Source: CAZXYF01 sp964644705
GTDB lineage: Bacteria > Planctomycetota > Brocadiia > SM23-32
Length of the DNA stretch: 6,748 nucleotides
Assembly: GCA_964644705.1 (NCBI GenBank)
Contig: CAZXYF010000174.1
Coordinates: 1-6,748 of the forward strand
Direction of reading: 5' to 3'
This document shows positions 1 through 5,456 of this stretch, piece by piece. The notes under the pieces were generated by a model, which ran no database searches, was not told where the DNA came from, and was given only the letters and a program-made list of their open reading frames with translations. Position 1 is the first letter of the stretch; every line of letters begins with the position of its first letter. A program made the position numbers and the translations under genes.

Positions 1-339
1 AAAACGACCAAACAATCGTCCCTGCACCGTATCGATTCGCTGCTGTATCTGAACTCGTTCGAGGTTCATTTCGCTTGCGTGCTCAAGCGTCGCACTGAGC
101 AGGGCCCGTCCCGCGCCGCGGTTCCGAAGATTGGGGGCTACGTACAGGTGTGATATGAACAGAATGGGTTCGTCGTGATCGACCGTTCCCCAGCTGACCC
201 ACGCGACAAGTCTCCACCAGATCTGCAAAGGGCTGGAACGGTTTGAGGCATGTGAAAAATTCGGCCTGAAGTTACTGTGGTTGCTCAGACGTTGGCAAAG
301 TGCCCAATCATGACGGGAATACCACAATCCACTTAGCGG
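1..339 (-). CDS. GNAT-family N-acetyltransferase, C-terminal part (truncated by window edge, 5' end unclear)
   Basis: The minus-strand frame translates to a typical GNAT core. A beta-strand stretch LVAWVSWG (about positions 210-187) is followed by HLYVAPNLRNRGAGRALLSA, which is beta4 plus the R/Q-x-x-G-x-G/A acetyl-CoA pyrophosphate loop (motif A, here RNRGAG), then an alpha-helix. GNAT enzymes move an acetyl group from acetyl-CoA to an amine; the substrate cannot be predicted. The frame runs off at position 1, so the C-terminus is outside. It is open upstream only to a TGA at 342-340 and has no ATG before the core; a TTG at 327 is the only upstream candidate start and has no clear RBS. The usual N-terminal strand and first helices are not recognisable in this frame, so the gene is probably 5'-damaged or frameshifted. 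It lies directly downstream of the Nif11 precursor and could be co-transcribed. The GNAT call is fairly sure; intactness is doubtful. Confidence 0.66.
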
Positions 340-751
340 TCACATCATCTTGTTGGGCGCCTCTCGCGATAGCGCGCCTCTCGCAAGCAGGGAGGGAACG
401 ACGCGGTGGAGCCTGGCCGGGAAGACGCACGCCTTTGCTTAATTCAATTCGGGGATCAAGCCGGTGGTCTTCCATGGCTACAAACTGTGTAATGCGGACA
501 ACCGGCTGTACAGAAGGCGCGCCACCTGCCACCTGATTGAGCGTTTCCTCATCCAGCTCCTCTCCCTCTACCTCCACGGAATGCACCACCGATTCGACAT
601 CGTCGCGTTTCAGGTCTAAATCATGATCGCGAGCAATGCACATAATGCTTTTGACGACACCCTCCGCGCTGGTCTGATCCGCCAGCTGTTCCTGAACGTG
701 TTTGTCCTCAAGTATTATTTCATAAAGCTTTTTGATGTCCATTTTGTCCAT
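308..751 (-). CDS. Nif11-type leader peptide / RiPP precursor (147 aa)
   Basis: This is a predicted precursor of a ribosomally made, post-translationally modified peptide. Residues 4-77 (from MDIKKLYEII) match the Nif11-like leader pattern: an amphipathic helix, a middle AEGVVKSIMCIARDHDLDL corresponding to the usual 'aVvaiAkeaGfdi' segment, then an acidic ELDEETLNQVAGG. That end is the classic double-Gly site cut by C39-peptidase ABC exporters. The predicted core, residues 78-147, is 70 aa, basic, and poor in modifiable residues (one Cys, four Ser, two Thr), which is unusual. The start at 751 was chosen because AAAGGGG lies about 6 nt upstream; in-frame ATGs at 757 and 742 are alternatives, and the longer open frame up to 1033 has no leader homology. 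No modifying enzyme, protease or exporter is in the window. The last 25 or so residues may really belong to a frameshifted GNAT. The leader call is strong; the extent of the core is uncertain. Confidence 0.8.
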   Translation of the reverse strand: MDKMDIKKLYEIILEDKHVQEQLADQTSAEGVVKSIMCIARDHDLDLKRDDVESVVHSVEVEGEELDEETLNQVAGGAPSVQPVVRITQFVAMEDHRLDPRIELSKGVRLPGQAPPRRSLPACERRAIARGAQQDDVTAKWIVVFPS

Positions 752-766
752 CCTCATCCCCTTTCT
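749..766 (-). promoter_or_regulatory. RBS deciding the Nif11 precursor start
   Basis: Read on the minus strand, GAGAAAGGGG precedes three closely spaced ATGs. The purine tract is only about 0-2 nt from the ATG at 757 but about 6 nt from the ATG at 751, the preferred spacing, so MDKMDIKK is the best start. A secondary GAGG lies 9 nt before the ATG at 742. Confidence 0.55.
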
Positions 767-809
767 CACATCTTTTTTCGCTTTCGTCTCAATTCTTCGG
801 TTTTTCGGG

Positions 810-848
810 ATAATACCTGAAAAATCGCCAAGTTCGCAACGGTTGCGA
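810..848 (-). promoter_or_regulatory. Predicted sigma70 promoter with an overlapping dyad, upstream of the Nif11 precursor
   Basis: On the minus strand, TTGCGA (-35, 839-834) and TATTAT (-10, 815-810) are separated by 18 nt. They match the consensus at 4/6 and 5/6 positions. Transcription would start near 803, leaving about 50 nt of leader before the RBS. The -35 hexamer sits inside the perfect dyad TCGCAAC-G-GTTGCGA at 834-848 (plus strand), the layout expected of a repressor operator. The regulator is not known and no regulator gene is in the window. Confidence 0.5.
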
Positions 849-958
849 CAAAACGATCTGCCGCAGCATAATGTCCGACTTCTCAACGCAACGCGCTTCT
901 TATAGCATCTTCGTCGGGACGACGCAAGCGAAGCCTCAGAGCGGTAAGTTTTGCAGTA

Positions 959-975
959 TCTGGGGCGACCCCAGA
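959..975. repeat. Perfect 7-bp hairpin
   Basis: TCTGGGG and CCCCAGA pair perfectly around a CGA loop. No T-tract follows on either strand, so it is not an obvious terminator. Role unknown. Confidence 0.35.
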
Positions 976-1088
976 CGGCAGAGCATGCTCCAGTTTCAGT
1001 AAGCCGCAGCGGAACGAGCGTCGCGCACCTCAAAAATCCCGGCTCCGCTGGATGAGAGAAAACACTGTGTTAGCACGGGCGATGGTTG

Positions 1089-1121
1089 GCCGCTTTTGGA
1101 GGGCCTCCTGGCCAAAACGGC
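1089..1121. repeat. Imperfect inverted repeat, about 13 paired bases
   Basis: The arms GCCG-C-TTTTGG-AGG and CCT-GG-CCAAAA-CGGC pair with one 1-nt and one 2-nt bulge around a 4-nt loop. It is not followed by a U-run in either direction. It could be an operator or an RNA structure in a leader, or a decayed small palindromic element. Confidence 0.35.
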
Positions 1122-1162
1122 AGGACGAAAAAAGATACGACCTAACCGCCAGGTGGCTTCGT

Positions 1163-1191
1163 TTGCATCGTCTTGAGGAAGGAGCTATAAG
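1163..1191 (+). promoter_or_regulatory. Weak candidate promoter for the GH3 stub
   Basis: TTGCAT (1163-1168) and TATAAG (1186-1191) are 17 nt apart. The -10 is good (5/6) and the -35 poor (3/6). The predicted start lies about 50 nt before the ATG at 1246. Tentative. Confidence 0.25.
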
Positions 1192-1245
1192 AGACGTCGA
1201 TGCGTGAAGTAGCAACTTACTATCCATTATCCTTAGGCAGCAGCC

Positions 1246-1584
1246 ATGATGAAAACACGTATATTTTTTTCTTGTTTTTGTCTCTTTTTGCTCCTGGCAG
1301 TCATCTCTTCTGCAAATGCCGCAGAAAACGCATCTTCCGAACTCCGGGCTGGAAAAATGCTCATGGTGGGCTTCAGGGGAACCGAGATTTCCCCAAAACA
1401 TCACATATGGAAAGACATCCAAGAACACGACCTGGGCGGGGTCATCCTCTTTGATTATGATCTTGAAAGCGGGGAATATGGCAGGAATATCACCGGTAAA
1501 AAGCAATTGAAACGGATAGAAAAATTCAAATCACAACTGGCAGAGCCGGCGTCATTCACAAATACTGATAAGCAACAGGATTGA
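1246..1584 (+). pseudogene. Truncated glycoside hydrolase family 3 (beta-N-acetylhexosaminidase-like), N-terminal stub, 112 codons
   Basis: The N-terminus is a Sec signal peptide: MMKTR, a hydrophobic core at about residues 6-20, and a likely cut after SANA at about 25. Residues 33-84 match the start of GH3 enzymes of the NagZ/beta-hexosaminidase type: GKMLMVGFRGTEIS, then DLGGVILFDYD and GRNIT, then a helix starting KKQLKRIEKF. GH3 proteins of this group are normally more than 300 aa. Here a stop comes at 1582-1584, before the DQEGG segment, the KH(F/Y)PG region and the Asp nucleophile, none of which I can find in any frame in the following 60 nt. The piece therefore cannot be an active glycosidase and looks like a deletion remnant. 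The start at 1246 has TAGG 8 nt upstream; ATG 1249 is an equal alternative. A small secreted protein reusing the stub is possible but unsupported. Confidence 0.68.
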
Positions 1585-1646
1585 AAACGTTGGTACCGAT
1601 GTGAAGAATGTGTAATGTAAGATTTTATAATGGAGAAGAGACGCGA

Positions 1647-2114
1647 ATGAGAAGAACAACTGTATATTTGGCCGTTTTGTCGATGTCTATTCTGGTTTTT
1701 CAAATCGGATGCTCCACTGTCAAAGACGGTCAGAAATCCCCGACAAAAAACAGTTCGGTTGCCGTTCACAAGCTCGTGCAGACATCCCGCAGCTGGAATG
1801 GTCAGACCTTACCGACCTATCCACAGGGGCAGCCTGAAGTGACCATTTTACGCATCACTATACCGCCCGGAGTTCGGCTTGATATCCATGAGCATCCGGT
1901 GATCAACGCTGGTGTAATGATAAGCGGCCAGTTGACTGTTTATACTCTGAACGATCAAACACTACATCTCGAGGCCGGGGATCCAATCGTCGAGGTGGTT
2001 GACACCTGGCACTACGGTGTCAACGAGGGGCGTGCGCCCGCGGAAATCATCGTGTTTTATGCCGGAGTAGTGGATAGGCCGATAACCGTTTTGAAAAAGC
2101 AGAGACATCACTAA
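1647..2114 (+). CDS. Small cupin-fold predicted lipoprotein (155 aa)
   Basis: The first 22 residues look like a lipoprotein signal: MRRTT, a hydrophobic run at residues 6-18, then QIGC with Cys22 as lipidation site. Gln at -3 is atypical for a lipobox. Residues 60-145 form a single cupin beta-barrel. Motif 1 has correct spacing, with G75, H81-E-H83 and G94, but Asn87 stands where the metal-binding Glu normally is. Motif 2 keeps G111, H122 and N126, but Val-Val-Asp replaces Pro-x-Gly. Three His remain as possible metal ligands. Such proteins may bind a small ligand or act as dioxygenases or isomerases; no reaction can be assigned. The start at 1647 is preferred over an in-frame ATG at 1608 because the signal peptide begins there and GGAG lies about 11 nt upstream. 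The gene is 62 nt downstream of the GH3 stub and is followed by palindromes that may end its transcript. Confidence 0.72.
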   Translation: MRRTTVYLAVLSMSILVFQIGCSTVKDGQKSPTKNSSVAVHKLVQTSRSWNGQTLPTYPQGQPEVTILRITIPPGVRLDIHEHPVINAGVMISGQLTVYTLNDQTLHLEAGDPIVEVVDTWHYGVNEGRAPAEIIVFYAGVVDRPITVLKKQRHH

Positions 2115-2117
2115 GAA

Positions 2118-2184
2118 CGTTCCCCGGGCTTCCTCGCAGGGCTCGGGCGCCCGGGGCTATGGACTGAGACGCCCCGTCGGGGCT
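2118..2184. repeat. Paired palindromes resembling a dispersed REP-type element
   Basis: The 8-bp hairpin at 2122-2156 is followed 14 nt later by a second palindrome, GCCCC-GTC-GGGGC (2171-2183). Two adjacent CCCCGG/GGGGC-type hairpins joined by a short CTATGGACTGAGAC linker resemble the intergenic palindromic repeats scattered through many environmental bacterial genomes. Only this copy is in the window, so repetition is inferred from the look of the unit, not seen. Confidence 0.4.
2122..2156 (+). terminator. Strong hairpin, REP-like or terminator, downstream of the cupin gene
   Basis: CCCCGGGC (2122-2129) pairs perfectly with GCCCGGGG (2149-2156) across a 19-nt loop, starting 8 nt after the cupin stop codon. 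There is no U-tract, so it is not a classic intrinsic terminator. It may stabilise or end the cupin mRNA, or be half of a dispersed palindromic repeat together with the next hairpin. Confidence 0.45.
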
Positions 2185-2341
2185 AACGGCACTCTTCCAG
2201 GCCTTGTTTTTGGATAACATGCGTTTTAGGAGGCGCTATCGCACTCATCTTGGTGATTCAAATCAAAACAGGAACGGACTTTATTCTGCCTGCTTAGCCA
2301 CGCCTGAGGCGGACAAATGAAGGAAAGTGTAGGCTGAAACG

Positions 2342-3715
2342 TTGAATCTGATCATACTTATAGCTTATTTGGCAGGCATTACGATCGTCGGCATACTTGC
2401 CGGGCGGCACGTTAGTGACATTCGCGATTTTGCCGTCGCGGGGAAGAACTACGGGGCCTGGATTATATTTGCCACTCTGTCCGCCTCGTTCATCGGTGGC
2501 GGCTTTTCCATCGGGAACTCAGAACACGTCTTCAATCTGGGCGTTGTCAACATCGTATGTTTGTGGGGATTCAGTCTGCAAATACTGCTGGTATCCGTTT
2601 TTATCGCTCCGAAGATGGACCGATACCAGGATGCGATCACGACGGGGGACATTATTGGCAAACATTATGGTAAACTCGCCAAGGTGCTGACCGGCGGTCT
2701 GTCCGTGATTTTGTGTGCGGGGATACTCGGGGCGCAGGTGAGCGCAATGGGCTACATTTTCAACGTGTTTACGGGACTGCCCCGGTTGTGGGGAATTCTT
2801 ATCGGTTGTTCCATCGTTATTCTGTATTCCACCCTCGGTGGGATGAAGGCCGTTGTCGCGTCGGATATTTTTCAGTTCATCGTTCTGGCCGTAGGAATCC
2901 CCCTGACTCTCGTATTCAGTGTCATGTATGCGGGGGGCGTGCATGAAGTCCTCTCGCACGTGCCGGCATCCCACTTTCAGATCGTTACCGAGGAATTTCC
3001 GTGGACGGCGTTCATTTCCCTGTTTTTGACGTTTCTGGTGGGAGAAACACTTGTCCCCCCGTATGTGCAGCGGTTGTTGATCAGTTCCGATGCAAAGAAG
3101 ACCGCGCGGGGGACGTTTTACAGCGGCGTATTCTCGGTGCCGTTTTTTATGATCACCGGATTGATAGGTCTGGTGGCGCTGGCCATCAAACCGTCACTGG
3201 ACGCCAATCTGGCAATGCCATATATCGTGAAAACGACATTGCCGGTGGGAGTTGGGGGCGTGATTATTGCTGCCATGATATCCATCATTATGTCCTCGGC
3301 GGACTCCTTCCTGAATTCAGCGTCGGTAGCAATTGTCAATGATGTATTAATGACGATAAAAACGGGGAGTTACGACGACAAAAAACTCCTGAGAATAGCG
3401 CAGACGACGAACCTGGCCGTGGGCGTGCTGGCGGTTGTTTTTGCGCTCAGCATCAAGGGAGTGCTCGACATCCTGATTTATTCTTATAACTTCTGGGCTC
3501 CCGTCATCCTCATCCCACTGGTCTCCGCCATACTGGGGCTGAGGGTTAAGTTCAGCAATTTTGTCGCCGGAATCGTCGGGGGAATGGTCAGTTACGTCCT
3601 ATCGGTAACGTACCTTTCAAGCATCGTTGAGGTGGATGGGATCGTCTTCGGAGTCACGGGCAACGTGGTCTGCTTCTATGGTCTGTATGTGATCCAGAAC
3701 TTCGGGCGTATTCGC
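2342..3715 (+). CDS. Sodium:solute symporter (SSS family), 3' end lost in the assembly gap
   Basis: 458 codons are visible before the N run. About thirteen hydrophobic segments can be counted (roughly residues 1-20, 38-56, 70-90, 118-140, 150-163, 172-197, 222-236, 262-282, 302-325, 355-375, 378-400, 407-425, 432-452), the usual SSS number. Family signatures include SASFIGGGFSIGN in the first core helix, YSTLGGMKAVVASDIFQ at 162-178 and MSSADSFLNSAS at 317-328. In the last, Ser318 and Ser319 correspond to the sodium-binding Ser pair of helix TM8 in vSGLT/PutP-like proteins. It should couple sodium entry to uptake of a small solute across the inner membrane; the substrate cannot be read from sequence. 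The start is TTG at 2342: an in-frame TAG at 2330-2332 bars extension, the next in-frame Met is residue 92, and AGG lies 8 nt upstream. Nearly the whole transporter core is present. The true C-terminus is unknown because the gap length is arbitrary. Confidence 0.9.
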
Positions 3716-3815
3716 NNNNNNNNNNNNNNNNNNNNNNNNNNNNNNNNNNNNNNNNNNNNNNNNNNNNNNNNNNNNNNNNNNNNNNNNNNNNNNNNNNNNN
3801 NNNNNNNNNNNNNNN
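3716..3815. other. Scaffold gap (100 N)
   Basis: There are exactly 100 ambiguous bases, the conventional filler for a gap of unknown length. It removes the symporter C-terminus and whatever ends the minus-strand operon. Any frame read through it is meaningless, and distances across it should not be trusted. Confidence 0.98.
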
Positions 3816-3850
3816 CATTCGCCAGCTTCGCCATACGGTCCGGACATCAT
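3816..3850 (-). CDS. Possible first codons of another operon gene, cut by the gap
   Basis: On the minus strand, ATG ATG begins at 3850 with GGTGAGG about 4 nt upstream, only a few bases after the TGA at 3859-3857 that ends the preceding frame. It gives MMSGPYGEAGE before the N run. RBS and spacing fit a further co-transcribed gene, but eleven residues are too few to identify it or to exclude chance. Confidence 0.25.
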
Positions 3851-3856
3851 TGAGCC

Positions 3857-4219
3857 TCACCGGAGGTCGGAAGACCCACAGACTGCATCGTCATCCATGC
3901 ATATCTGTCGGATAGCACTGGCGTAAAATTCATGCGATACGTCCGTAATCGTGCCGACCGTCCCCCTGACCACCGGTATCTTTTCTCTCGGCGCGACTAA
4001 CCCCCGGGCGGGTGCGCCCCAGCTCAAGCGGAATCTTTTCCAGCTGCGAAACAGCGGGAAGCCGGTCATCCGGCGTATCATACTCGATCGAACGTTCTTC
4101 TACCATATCCGTCGGAACGATGCCAACCACGTCCTTCCGGCGGCAATTCGCTTGCTTTTCTGTCGGTTCCACTGGCACGATTGCCGCCGCTCTCCGCCCC
4201 CCCTTCAAGATATTCGCTC
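3857..4219 (-). pseudogene. Unidentified ORF with two apparent frameshifts at G runs
   Basis: A coding-like signal passes through three minus-strand frames. Frame A starts at ATG 4219 (MSEYLEGG). After the G7 run at 4203-4197 the plausible sequence continues in another frame (RRAAAIVPVEPTEK... VGIVPTDMVEERSIEYDTPDD...LEKIPLELG). After the G5 run at 4005-4001 it moves again to REKIPVVRGTVGTITDVSHEFYAS-type sequence ending at TGA 3859-3857. Each part has normal, acid-rich composition and ordinary codon use, unlike the shadow frames. I do not recognise the family. AAAIVPVEPTE faintly recalls the IVPxGxxEQHG start of creatininase amidohydrolases, but the metal-binding His is absent, so I do not name it. 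It lies 44 nt after the SBP-deaminase gene, in the same direction. Either the gene is decayed or homopolymer errors near the gap edge broke it. Confidence 0.4.
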
Positions 4220-4263
4220 ATGTCCCGGAGGTGCGGGGCGGAAACCGGATAGAGCAACGAGTT

Positions 4264-5427
4264 CTACTGGTTCATATCGAAGGGATAGGGAAAAAGTTCG
4301 TTGACGGTGCGGGTGACATATTGATCCCCTTCTTCGAGCACGATGAGAATGCCGCGACCGAACTCAAACAGCAGCTGGCGTTCGTCCCCCGCGGGGGCTC
4401 CCAGGGACCCATCATCCATCACGTTGACAGCAGCTCGTATGTCGGTTTCCCCCTCGGATACAGCCTTGAGCAGGGCCACTTTCAGAGCGCTGGTGGTGAG
4501 GTTCAGGAGGGCATTCTCCACGTTGCACCCGGTATAGATTTTCCCGGATTTGGTCAGAACGGCGGCTCCGACGGAGAAGTGGGAGTAGGGGGCATAGGCG
4601 AAAGTTCGGGCCTTTCTGGCGGCCTTTACCATCGACTCCACATCTTCATCGGACAGTTCTTTGACAAACCATTTTCGGAAAAGGCGCGCGTATTCCCCGC
4701 CGGCCCGTACCCGGGCGAATCCGCGGTTCCAGTTGTCAATGATTGTTTGATGATCTTTGCGAGCAGTAAAGTAGATATCCAGATTTCGCAGAGGGGTCCC
4801 GACGGCTTTGATCCCCTCCAGCCCCTCCTCCCGTATGTAGTAAAAGAGAGCCAGATCAGCGCCCAGACAGGCGTCGCCCCGTCCGTTGGCAAATTCGATG
4901 ATGGACGTGCGTTCCGTTTCGGAATGAAGCTGCGGGACGTCCGGATATTCTCGCTTCATAATCTTGCTATACAGAGAACCGCGTTCCACCGTCAGCTTTC
5001 CGTCAAATTCGTCGATGGAGGGAATATGGGATGTTTCGTTGACGAAGAGTTTGACGCTGATGGCGGCGGCGGGGTGATTGGAAAACACGTATTGCTTGAG
5101 CCGCTTCGGGGACTTGGCCATCCCGGTCACCATGTCGATCTGGCCGTCCAGTATGGCCTTCTGAGCGTCTCCCCACTGCATGGGGCGGAAATCAAACGAA
5201 AACTTGCTGCGGTCAGCGACGGCCCGCGCTATATCGATCAAAAATCCTTTGGCATGGCCATCTTCGGCATAACAGAACGGCGGCCAATCGTGGTCAAAAC
5301 CCAGGGTGTAAACCCTTTCTTTATGATTGGATGCGTTCTGAGAAGTTCCATTTCCCGCCGGGGCGGGTTGCACGGCCAGATGAGTGAACAAAAAAAGAAT
5401 TGTGACGACGAAAGTCCATTTTCTCAC
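4264..5427 (-). CDS. Secreted family 3 solute-binding protein fused to a catalytically dead cytidine-deaminase-like domain (387 aa)
   Basis: Residues 1-25 form a Sec signal peptide (MRKWTFVVTILFLF core, cut near APAG). Residues 38-254 are a bacterial extracellular solute-binding domain of family 3. They begin YTLGFDHDWPPFCY, contain GFLIDIARAV and MAKSPKRL with the Arg expected to hold a ligand carboxylate, and end in LFRKWF. Such domains usually bind amino acids for ABC importers or sensors. Residues 258-387 align end to end with small zinc cytidine deaminases: AARKARTFAYAPYSHFSVGA, then GCNVEN, KAVSEGE and a closing NELFPYPF. The ribose- and base-contacting F284, N302 and E304 remain. The zinc/catalytic CAE has become S313-A-L315 and PCGAC has become P345-A-G-D-E349. 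All three zinc Cys and the proton-shuttling Glu are thus gone, and deamination is not expected. The GTG at 5427 is the start because AAGGAG lies 7 nt upstream; a TTG at 5451 has none. Second gene of an operon behind the nitrilase lipoprotein. Probably binds or senses a nucleoside-like or amino-acid ligand outside the cytoplasm (inference). Confidence 0.85.
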   Translation of the reverse strand: MRKWTFVVTILFLFTHLAVQPAPAGNGTSQNASNHKERVYTLGFDHDWPPFCYAEDGHAKGFLIDIARAVADRSKFSFDFRPMQWGDAQKAILDGQIDMVTGMAKSPKRLKQYVFSNHPAAAISVKLFVNETSHIPSIDEFDGKLTVERGSLYSKIMKREYPDVPQLHSETERTSIIEFANGRGDACLGADLALFYYIREEGLEGIKAVGTPLRNLDIYFTARKDHQTIIDNWNRGFARVRAGGEYARLFRKWFVKELSDEDVESMVKAARKARTFAYAPYSHFSVGAAVLTKSGKIYTGCNVENALLNLTTSALKVALLKAVSEGETDIRAAVNVMDDGSLGAPAGDERQLLFEFGRGILIVLEEGDQYVTRTVNELFPYPFDMNQ

Positions 5428-5442
5428 AGTGTAACTCCTTTC
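5427..5442 (-). promoter_or_regulatory. RBS and GTG start of the SBP-deaminase fusion
   Basis: GAAAGGAG (5442-5435) is followed by a 7-nt spacer and GTG (5427-5425). This near-consensus site decides the start and puts the signal peptide exactly at the N-terminus. Confidence 0.75.
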
Positions 5443-5456
5443 TTCGGACAAAAAAG

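Larger units (their letters stand above)
752..1245. other. 494-bp region without a convincing gene, between divergent transcription units
   Basis: No reading frame here shows family resemblance or normal composition. The open frames on both strands are rich in Arg, Cys and Ser and look like shadows. The stretch holds the Nif11 promoter near its left end and a perfect hairpin at 959-975 (TCTGGGG / CCCCAGA, 3-nt loop). It also holds a long imperfect inverted repeat at 1089-1121 and a weak plus-strand promoter near 1163-1191. GAGGAAGGAG at 1174-1183 is a strong Shine-Dalgarno-like tract with no start codon at proper distance (the nearest ATG, at 1200, is about 15 nt away). This may be the remains of a lost gene start. 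A structured leader RNA is possible, but I recognise no riboswitch. Confidence 0.4.
2115..2341. other. Intergenic region with GC-rich palindromes, between cupin gene and symporter gene
   Basis: The first third carries the two palindromes listed separately. The rest has no gene-like frame. CGCCTGAGGCG at 2301-2311 is a further short palindrome. AGGAAAG at 2321-2327 and AGG at 2331-2333 are the only Shine-Dalgarno candidates for the TTG start at 2342. I found no well-spaced promoter pair for the symporter. Confidence 0.4.

Noticed and set aside
752..1033. In-frame upstream extension of the Nif11 precursor to an ATG at 1033
   Set aside because: The extra 94 residues are rich in Arg and Cys, match nothing, and would pass through the promoter and RBS; the leader begins properly at 751.
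1153..1168. Possible sigma54 site TGGC...TTGC
   Set aside because: The GG and GC elements are only 8 nt apart instead of 10, which does not support sigma54 binding.
1030..1506. 158-codon minus-strand frame over the GH3 stub
   Set aside because: Antisense to a recognisable signal peptide and GH3 start; composition is not protein-like and it has no RBS.
1626..1631. TATAAT as a promoter for the cupin gene
   Set aside because: A perfect -10 hexamer, but no -35 box at 16-18 nt, and the resulting start would lie downstream of the GGAG ribosome-binding site.
2317..2337. Six-codon ORF (ATG...TGA) just before the symporter
   Set aside because: Too short to judge, with no attenuation hairpins around it; likely chance.
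3816..3853. Symporter C-terminus ending in FASFAIRSGHH after the gap
   Set aside because: The frame is carried through 100 arbitrary N, so phase across the gap is unknown.
5428..5451. TTG at 5451 as start of the SBP-deaminase gene
   Set aside because: It lacks an RBS and would put eight polar residues before the signal peptide; the GTG at 5427 has AAGGAG at ideal distance.
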